Position numbers and translations under genes: made by a program. From JANYJZ01 sp964523395 (GTDB taxonomy: Bacteria; Bacteroidota; Ignavibacteria; UBA10030; SZUA-254): a stretch of 11,301 nt of DNA. The stretch lies in contig CAZFXS010000024.1 in assembly GCA_964523395.1 (NCBI GenBank), positions 1 to 11,301 of the forward strand. The letters are read 5' to 3'. Below, piece by piece: positions 7,670 to 11,301 of the stretch. The notes below the pieces were generated by a model. It was not told the origin of the DNA. It made no database searches and saw only the letters and a list, made by a program, of their open reading frames with translations. Every line of letters starts with the position of its first letter. Within the stretch, counting starts at the first letter, position 1.

Positions 7670-7870
7670 GCGGGAGTAATTTCCGCCAAAAGGTAAAGCA
7701 AGGCGGACAAGCAGCGGTAACCCGCCCAAAAGAATAGCGGGTAAAAATGCGATCCACCTCTGGTGGACCAAGCTTGATGTCGCGGGTTTCACAAAGTGAC
7801 CTTTCGAAGGTCTGAAGGACTCCTTTGGAGAATCCCTTCGGGAACTTCGTGACGATCCCGTCATTCGCTC
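7670..7870 (+). pseudogene. Degenerate tRNA-Gly copy with four hairpin insertions
   Basis: The order of blocks matches the intact tRNA-Gly at 8015: GCGGGAGTAATT, then CAGCGGTA, AAATGC, CAAGCTTGATGTCGCGGGTT and CGATCCCGTC. Foreign palindromic pieces separate them. In the D region are TCCGCC...GGCGGA (7682-7707) and ACCCGC...GCGGGT (7720-7742). In place of the 5' anticodon stem is TCCACC-TCT-GGTGGA (7753-7767). Inside the T-loop is a 60-base insert (7789-7852) closed by TCACAAAGT/ACTTCGTGA and containing three small hairpins. The 3' acceptor side has C-to-T changes that mostly keep G-T pairing. No anticodon remains, so it is not a usable tRNA. Confidence 0.75.
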
Positions 7871-7876
7871 CAAATA

Positions 7877-7965
7877 ATGTAGCGTCCGACCCGCCCGTTG
7901 ACGCAGTCGAGCGGGTTCGTAATCGGACATTGCACGTAAGTCCATTTGCGAAATGGACGCTACAT
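7877..7965. repeat. Cloverleaf-type palindromic element 2
   Basis: The outer stem is ATGTAGC (7877-7883) with GCTACAT (7959-7965). Arm 1 is GTCCGA (7884-7889) with TCGGAC (7923-7928) and nests ACCCGC...GCGGGT (7889-7916). Arm 2 is GTCCATTT-GCG-AAATGGAC (7940-7958), perfectly paired. All helices can form at once apart from one shared base at the arm 1 junction. It follows the degenerate tRNA-Gly copy by six bases. Confidence 0.75.
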
Positions 7966-8014
7966 GTGAGTAAGGTTGTACTGTTAAGTTAGTTTTGAAA
8001 TTTTTATATTCTAC

Positions 8015-8086
8015 GCGGGAGTAATTCAGCGGTAGAATGCAAGCTTCCCAAGCTTGACGTCGCGGGTTCGATCCCCGTCTCCCGCT
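8015..8086 (+). tRNA. tRNA-Gly (anticodon CCC)
   Basis: A complete cloverleaf is visible. The acceptor is GCGGGAG/CTCCCGC, the D-stem ATTC/GAAT and the anticodon stem CAAGC/GCTTG. The loop TTCCCAA gives anticodon CCC (codon GGG). The T-stem GCGGG/CCCGT closes the loop TTCGATC. The discriminator is T, as expected for bacterial glycine tRNA, and CCA is not encoded. Inverted flanks (GTTAAGTTA and TTTTGAAA upstream; TTTCAAAA and TAACTTAAC downstream) bracket it. Degenerate copies lie on both sides. Confidence 0.95.
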
Positions 8087-8089
8087 CTT

Positions 8090-8144
8090 TCAAAATGACA
8101 TAACTTAACAAGCATAAGCGCAGTTAAGTTATCCATCATTTTGA
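8090..8144 (+). repeat. Long hairpin after tRNA-Gly
   Basis: TCAAAATGA (8090-8098) pairs with TCATTTTGA (8136-8144). Inside, ATAACTTAAC (8100-8109) pairs with GTTAAGTTAT (8123-8132) around a 13-base loop. All 19 pairs are perfect, interrupted only by a C/CCA internal loop. There is no T-tract, so it is unlikely to be the terminator. It occupies the position that the cloverleaf elements hold after the two degenerate tRNA copies. Confidence 0.8.
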
Positions 8145-8245
8145 GAATCCGCCTCTGGCGGATCAAGCTGGACGATGCGGGTTTCACAAGGTAACCTTCC
8201 GAAGGAATCCCTTCGGGAACTTTGTGGCGACCCCGGTCACCCGCT
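8145..8245 (+). pseudogene. Degenerate tRNA-Gly copy, 3' half, with hairpin insertions
   Basis: The 5' half is missing. CAAGCTGGACGATGCGGGTT and CGACCCCGGTCACCCGCTCT correspond to the anticodon 3' strand, variable region, T-arm and acceptor of the tRNA-Gly at 8015. The hairpin ATCCGCC-TCT-GGCGGAT (8147-8163) stands where the 5' anticodon stem should be. The T-loop carries a 43-base insert that is a shorter relative of the one in the 7670-7870 copy and lacks its extra CTCC-TTT-GGAG hairpin. Confidence 0.7.
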
Positions 8246-8257
8246 CTTCCAAAATGA

Positions 8258-8313
8258 TGTAGTAGCCATCGACCCGATGGCAGTGTGACAACGACGGGTC
8301 GTCGTTTACTACA
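8258..8313. repeat. Cloverleaf-type palindromic element 3 (compact)
   Basis: The outer stem is TGTAGTA (8258-8264) with TACTACA (8307-8313). The arms are GCCATCG-ACC-CGATGGC (8265-8281) and AACGAC-GGGTC-GTCGTT (8290-8306), separated by AGTGTGAC. Read on the minus strand it lines up with the 3162-3322 element: outer GTAGTA, a GACGAC-type arm, then a GCC...GGC arm with loop GGT, then TACTAC. Confidence 0.75.
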
Positions 8314-8328
8314 CATGTATAAAGACAC

Positions 8329-8361
8329 AAAGGCGAGAAACATTTTTATCTCGCCTTTTTT
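8329..8361 (+). terminator. Rho-independent terminator ending the tRNA-Gly cluster
   Basis: AAAGGCGAGA (8329-8338) pairs perfectly with TCTCGCCTTT (8349-8358) around a 10-base loop, and six Ts end the site. It most likely ends the tRNA-Gly transcript. It lies only 31 bases before the metalloprotease ATG, so that gene must be read by escape or from a promoter squeezed into or before this site. Confidence 0.85.
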
Positions 8362-8392
8362 CTATCTCCATCATACAAATGGGCCAGATGTG

Positions 8393-10855
8393 ATGAACCG
8401 CTTCCGTTTCATTATTGCATTTCTAATCCTTTTCTTTGCAACACAATCCTTACCTGCCCAACAAAAGCAGGATGCGAAAACTCCTACTATCGCTGAGAAA
8501 ACTGCCGACGCGCAGAAATTTCCCGGCTATTTTAATTTCTATTGGGACGTGAAAACGGGAAAGCTCTGGCTTGCCATTGATAAATGGGACAAGGAATTTC
8601 TCTATGTGAACTCGCTTCCCGCAGGACTCGGCTCGAACGACATCGGCCTTGACCGCGGACAGCTGGGAGGAAGGCGCGTGGTCGTGTTCCGCCGCACCGG
8701 TCCGAAAATATTAATGATCGAACCAAACTATTCGTACCGCGCGATTACGAATAACCCCGATGAAAAACGCGCCGTCCGTGAATCGTTTGCCGAATCCGCC
8801 ATCTGGGGATTCGACGTCGTCGCCGAACATGGCGATACTGTGCTTGTCGATGCAACAAACTTTTTTCTGCGCGACGCTCATGATGTTGTGGGCGCGTTAA
8901 AGCGGACGAATCAGGGAATGTACCGCCTCGATGCATCTCGTTCCGCGTTTTATCTTCCGCGCACAAAAAATTTCCCACTGAACACCGAAGTTGAAGTCAC
9001 GCTGACGTTTGCAAGTGATGAGCCGGGCTTCATCGTTGGCTCCGTCGCGCCGACGGCGCAGGCGGTTACCGTGCGCCAGCATCATTCGTTCATCCAGCTT
9101 CCGGATTCCGGTTACACTCCCCGCCGGTTTGATCCGCGTGCCGGGTATTTCTATACAAATTATTTCGATTATGCCACGCCGATCAGCGAACCGATTAATA
9201 AATTGTTTATTGCGCGGCACAGGCTTCAGAAAAAAGACCCTTCAGCGCCGGTCAGTGAAGCAGTGAAACCGATTGTCTATTATCTTGACCGTGGAGCGCC
9301 GGAGCCGATCCGCTCCGCATTGCTTGAAGGCGCAGGCTGGTGGAATCAGGCATTTGAGGCGGCAGGATATAAGAATGCATTTCATGTCGAGCTGATGCCC
9401 GAAGACGCGGACCCGATGGATGTCCGCTATAACCTGATTCAATGGGTGCATCGCTCTACTCGCGGCTGGTCGTACGGCGGCACCGTCGATGACCCGCGCA
9501 CGGGCGAAATCATTAAAGGGCACGTTACGCTCGGCTCACTCCGCGTGCGCCAGGATTTCCTTATCGCCGAAGGCCTTATCGCCGATTATACCGACGGTAA
9601 ACCTCTGGATCCGCGCATGCTGGAAATGGCGCTTGCACGGTTGAAACAGCTTTCCGCGCATGAAGTCGGGCACACGCTCGGTCTCTCTCATAATTATATC
9701 GCGTCGGTATCAAATCGTGCATCGGTAATGGACTACCCTCACCCGCTCGTAACGATTAAAGACGATTCGACGCTTGACCTTTCAAATGCGTACGCGGCCG
9801 GCATCGGTGAGTGGGACAAGGTGGCCATCACCTACGGATACCAGGATTATCCGGGAGGAACAAATGAGAAAGAAGCAGAGGATAAATTATTGATGAACGC
9901 CGCGCAACGCGGGCTGATATTTCTTACCGATCAGGACGCGCGGCCGCAGGGGAGTTCACATCCCCAGACACATCTCTGGGACAACGGCATGAATGCCGTC
10001 GACGAATTAAACCGCGTCATGAAGGTTCGCTCAATAGCGTTAAAAAGATTTTCCGAGAAAAACATCCGTCCCGGTATGCCGATGTCGATGCTGGAAGATG
10101 TCCTTGTCCCGGTGTACATGGGGCACCGGTACCAGACCGAAGCCGCGGCAAAAGTGCTTGCCGGACTGACGTACACATACGCGCTCCGCGGAGACGGACA
10201 AACAATAACGGAGATGGTCTCTCCAAAGGAACAGAGAAGAGCGCTTGACGGAATGCTTGCCACGATACAGCCGGAAGCGCTTGCGCTGCCCGAACGTATA
10301 CTTGAGATGATTCCTCCGCGCCCGCTTGGCTATGAACGGGGAAGAGAGCATTTCAAAGTCAGAACAGGAATTACGTTTGACGGACTCTCCGCGGGAGAAA
10401 GCGCCGCGAATTTCACGCTGTCTCTGATACTTCACCCCGCCCGCGCGGCGCGGCTGGTGGAGTTTCATTCGCGCAACGCCATGTATCCAAGTCTGGAAGA
10501 GGTTATCGACAAAATATTCGCATCGTCCTGGTACTCCAAACATGGAACAGGATACCGCGCGGAATTGCAACGAACTGTTGATGGCGTGGTTCTGTATGAA
10601 TTGATGTTGCTCGCGGCCAATACGAATGCTTCAACTCAGGTACGGTCTGTCGCGACGTTGAAAATTGCAGAGCTTAAAGAGTGGATCGGTAAACAGGTCC
10701 GGGCAACGAAGAATGTTGAGCAGAAAGCATTATGTCTCTTCGCGCTTTCACAGATAAAAATGTTTGAGGAGAATCCCAAAAATCTGAACCTGACGCAACC
10801 GGCTGACCCGCCCGATGGTCCGCCGATCGGAAATTTTGATTGCGACATTGAATGA
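8393..10855 (+). CDS. Secreted zinc-dependent metalloprotease, metzincin type (DUF5117/DUF4953 family)
   Basis: The protein has 820 residues from the ATG at 8393. This start is chosen because it gives a clear signal peptide (MNRFRFIIAFLILFFATQSLPA, an uninterrupted hydrophobic core ending near AQQ). The longer frame from 8285 would run through a palindromic element and a terminator. Residues about 40-250 resemble the DUF5117 region (GYFNFYWDVKTGKLWL, FLYVNSLPAGLGSNDIGLDRG; quoted cores only). The catalytic domain follows, with GWWNQAFEAAGY and YNLIQWVHR. The zinc site is H423-E424-V-G-H427 with a third ligand H433 (HEVGHTLGLSH), and SVMDYP near 445 supplies the Met-turn. The C-terminal third matches the long helical tail of this family. 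It should hydrolyse proteins or peptides in the periplasm or outside the cell; substrates are unknown. No T9SS tail is present, so periplasmic or membrane-associated action is likely. Confidence 0.92.
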   Translation: MNRFRFIIAFLILFFATQSLPAQQKQDAKTPTIAEKTADAQKFPGYFNFYWDVKTGKLWLAIDKWDKEFLYVNSLPAGLGSNDIGLDRGQLGGRRVVVFRRTGPKILMIEPNYSYRAITNNPDEKRAVRESFAESAIWGFDVVAEHGDTVLVDATNFFLRDAHDVVGALKRTNQGMYRLDASRSAFYLPRTKNFPLNTEVEVTLTFASDEPGFIVGSVAPTAQAVTVRQHHSFIQLPDSGYTPRRFDPRAGYFYTNYFDYATPISEPINKLFIARHRLQKKDPSAPVSEAVKPIVYYLDRGAPEPIRSALLEGAGWWNQAFEAAGYKNAFHVELMPEDADPMDVRYNLIQWVHRSTRGWSYGGTVDDPRTGEIIKGHVTLGSLRVRQDFLIAEGLIADYTDGKPLDPRMLEMALARLKQLSAHEVGHTLGLSHNYIASVSNRASVMDYPHPLVTIKDDSTLDLSNAYAAGIGEWDKVAITYGYQDYPGGTNEKEAEDKLLMNAAQRGLIFLTDQDARPQGSSHPQTHLWDNGMNAVDELNRVMKVRSIALKRFSEKNIRPGMPMSMLEDVLVPVYMGHRYQTEAAAKVLAGLTYTYALRGDGQTITEMVSPKEQRRALDGMLATIQPEALALPERILEMIPPRPLGYERGREHFKVRTGITFDGLSAGESAANFTLSLILHPARAARLVEFHSRNAMYPSLEEVIDKIFASSWYSKHGTGYRAELQRTVDGVVLYELMLLAANTNASTQVRSVATLKIAELKEWIGKQVRATKNVEQKALCLFALSQIKMFEENPKNLNLTQPADPPDGPPIGNFDCDIE

Positions 10856-10871
10856 GGAAAGTATTTTCTGA

Positions 10872-10900
10872 TTGTGTAGTCGGCAGGAATTTAGTATATT
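10872..10900 (+). promoter_or_regulatory. Likely promoter of tRNA-Val
   Basis: TTGTGT (10872-10877) and TATATT (10895-10900) are separated by 17 bases, the ideal spacing for a housekeeping sigma factor. The -10 box matches five of six bases and the -35 box only TTG. The site lies after the protease stop codon and 45 bases before the tRNA. Confidence 0.45.
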
Positions 10901-10945
10901 GTTGCCGTCAACAGCAATAAAACCTCTCGAAAATAATCAAAGTTT

Positions 10946-11020
10946 GGACGCTTAGCTCAGCTGGTTCAGAGCGCCGCCCTTACAAGGCGGAGGTCGCCGG
11001 TTCGATCCCAGCAGCGTCCA
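10946..11020 (+). tRNA. tRNA-Val (anticodon UAC)
   Basis: The acceptor GGACGCT/AGCGTCC, D-stem GCTC/GAGC and anticodon stem CCGCC/GGCGG are complete. The loop CTTACAA gives anticodon TAC (codon GTA). The T-stem GCCGG/CCAGC has one C-A mismatch around TTCGATC. The discriminator is A, and CCA is not encoded. A T-run follows without a stem. Confidence 0.95.
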
Positions 11021-11124
11021 CTAGATTTTTCATCCCAAAGGGGGCATCTGAAAATACGAGATCGCAATCGCTTGCCATGTGCTGCCTTCAAGGCGCTAAA
11101 GTGAGCATAAATCAATGTAGGCTT

Positions 11125-11186
11125 TGCGATTTCATCTGAATACCATGAACTGCCTGTAATAAAACCGTTCTTCAGATGAAATCGCA
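11125..11186. repeat. 16-bp inverted repeat in noncoding tail
   Basis: TGCGATTTCATCTGAA (11125-11140) and TTCAGATGAAATCGCA (11171-11186) are perfect reverse complements 30 bases apart. A second, 10-bp inverted pair, TCGCAATCGC (11062-11071) and GCGATTGCGA (11224-11233), encloses it. The roughly 225 bases from the tRNA to the terminal repeat hold no gene I can support. Confidence 0.7.
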
Positions 11187-11246
11187 TAGAGATGAAGGTT
11201 TGTATTCATTAACGCCAAGTGTTGCGATTGCGAAAGATTCTCTTTG

Positions 11247-11299
11247 GTACTTTCTCTGCTATGTACAAAAGCAAATTGAGCGTGGACGATGATACAATT
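11247..11299. repeat. Right copy of 53-bp terminal inverted repeat
   Basis: Perfect reverse complement of 1-53. Two bases remain outside it, making the last 55 bases of the window the repeat plus AG. That length equals a k-mer commonly used in short-read assembly, so an assembly boundary is a serious alternative to a biological repeat. Confidence 0.9.
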
Positions 11300-11301
11300 A
11301 G

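Noticed and set aside
7577..7945. Minus-strand open frame of 122 codons
   Set aside because: It runs through the degenerate tRNA-Gly and a cloverleaf element; its composition follows the palindromes and no family is recognisable.
7670..8245. tRNA-Gly as an integration (att) site for the AT-rich island
   Set aside because: No tRNA-Gly 3' fragment occurs at the island's left edge and no integrase is present, so the degenerate copies are better explained by local duplication.
3162..8313. CRISPR array
   Set aside because: The repeats are few, palindromic, variable in length and scattered, with no regular spacers and no cas genes.
8026..8343. Minus-strand open frame of 105 codons across tRNA-Gly
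   Set aside because: It reads the antisense of the tRNA-Gly and palindromic elements (the GDGDRTRDVKLGK peptide is a familiar false protein from tRNA antisense). No RBS or coding signal.
8285..8392. N-terminal extension of the metalloprotease from an ATG at 8285
   Set aside because: It would translate a palindromic element and a terminator and would bury the signal peptide; the ATG at 8393 is preferred.
10966..11187. Minus-strand open frame of 73 codons across tRNA-Val
   Set aside because: Its C-terminal part is antisense of the tRNA (RCWDRTGDLRLVRAA), and its N-terminal part covers an inverted repeat; a false frame.
1..11299. Composite transposon or linear replicon bounded by the 53-bp inverted repeats
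   Set aside because: There is no transposase, recombinase, replication gene or target duplication, and the content is ordinary chromosomal. Kept only as an unexplained repeat.

Overview
The window looks like chromosomal DNA from a member of the Fibrobacterota-Chlorobiota-Bacteroidota (FCB) group, most likely an Ignavibacteria-type lineage. The best evidence is a large secreted protein ending in a type IX secretion sorting domain with the YPNPFNP motif typical of that group. The general scarcity of Shine-Dalgarno sites and an FCB-style metzincin protease with a signal peptide agree with this. The lineage is inferred from family knowledge, since no rRNA is present.

Layout, all genes on the + strand. 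(1) 148-3166 holds three ordinary genes: a DUF523-DUF1722 fusion (thiouracil-desulfurase-like, three Fe-S cysteines) closed by a strong terminator, a NiCoT/UreH-type metal transporter with a His-rich loop, and a membrane-anchored SpoIIE/PP2C phosphatase. (2) 3547-5514 is the T9SS-exported surface protein. (3) About 5515-7600 is an AT-rich accessory island with a broken reading frame and a tight three-gene cassette of unrecognised proteins. (4) 7670-8361 is a cluster of structured DNA/RNA with no protein-coding gene: an intact tRNA-Gly(CCC) flanked by two degenerate tRNA-Gly copies that carry hairpin insertions, two cloverleaf-shaped palindromic elements, a long hairpin, and a terminator. (5) 8393-10855 is a secreted zinc metalloprotease. 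(6) 10946-11020 is tRNA-Val(UAC), with a likely promoter and a noncoding tail.

The most unusual content is the palindromic sequence. Three intergenic elements (3162-3322, 7877-7965, 8258-8313) share one plan: a 7-bp outer stem enclosing two hairpin arms. Two of them show compensated differences in the same arm. A half copy follows the T9SS gene. The same kind of small palindromes has been inserted at the loops of a tRNA-Gly copy, and one inserted hairpin shows a compensated base-pair change between two copies. This suggests a family of small palindromic modules that spreads and nests, tolerated between genes and in redundant tRNA copies.

The two ends of the window are a perfect 53-bp inverted repeat. 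It may be a real dispersed repeat, but an assembly-graph boundary is equally plausible. The genes do not form one pathway. The only apparent functional unit beyond single genes is the 5938-7534 cassette.
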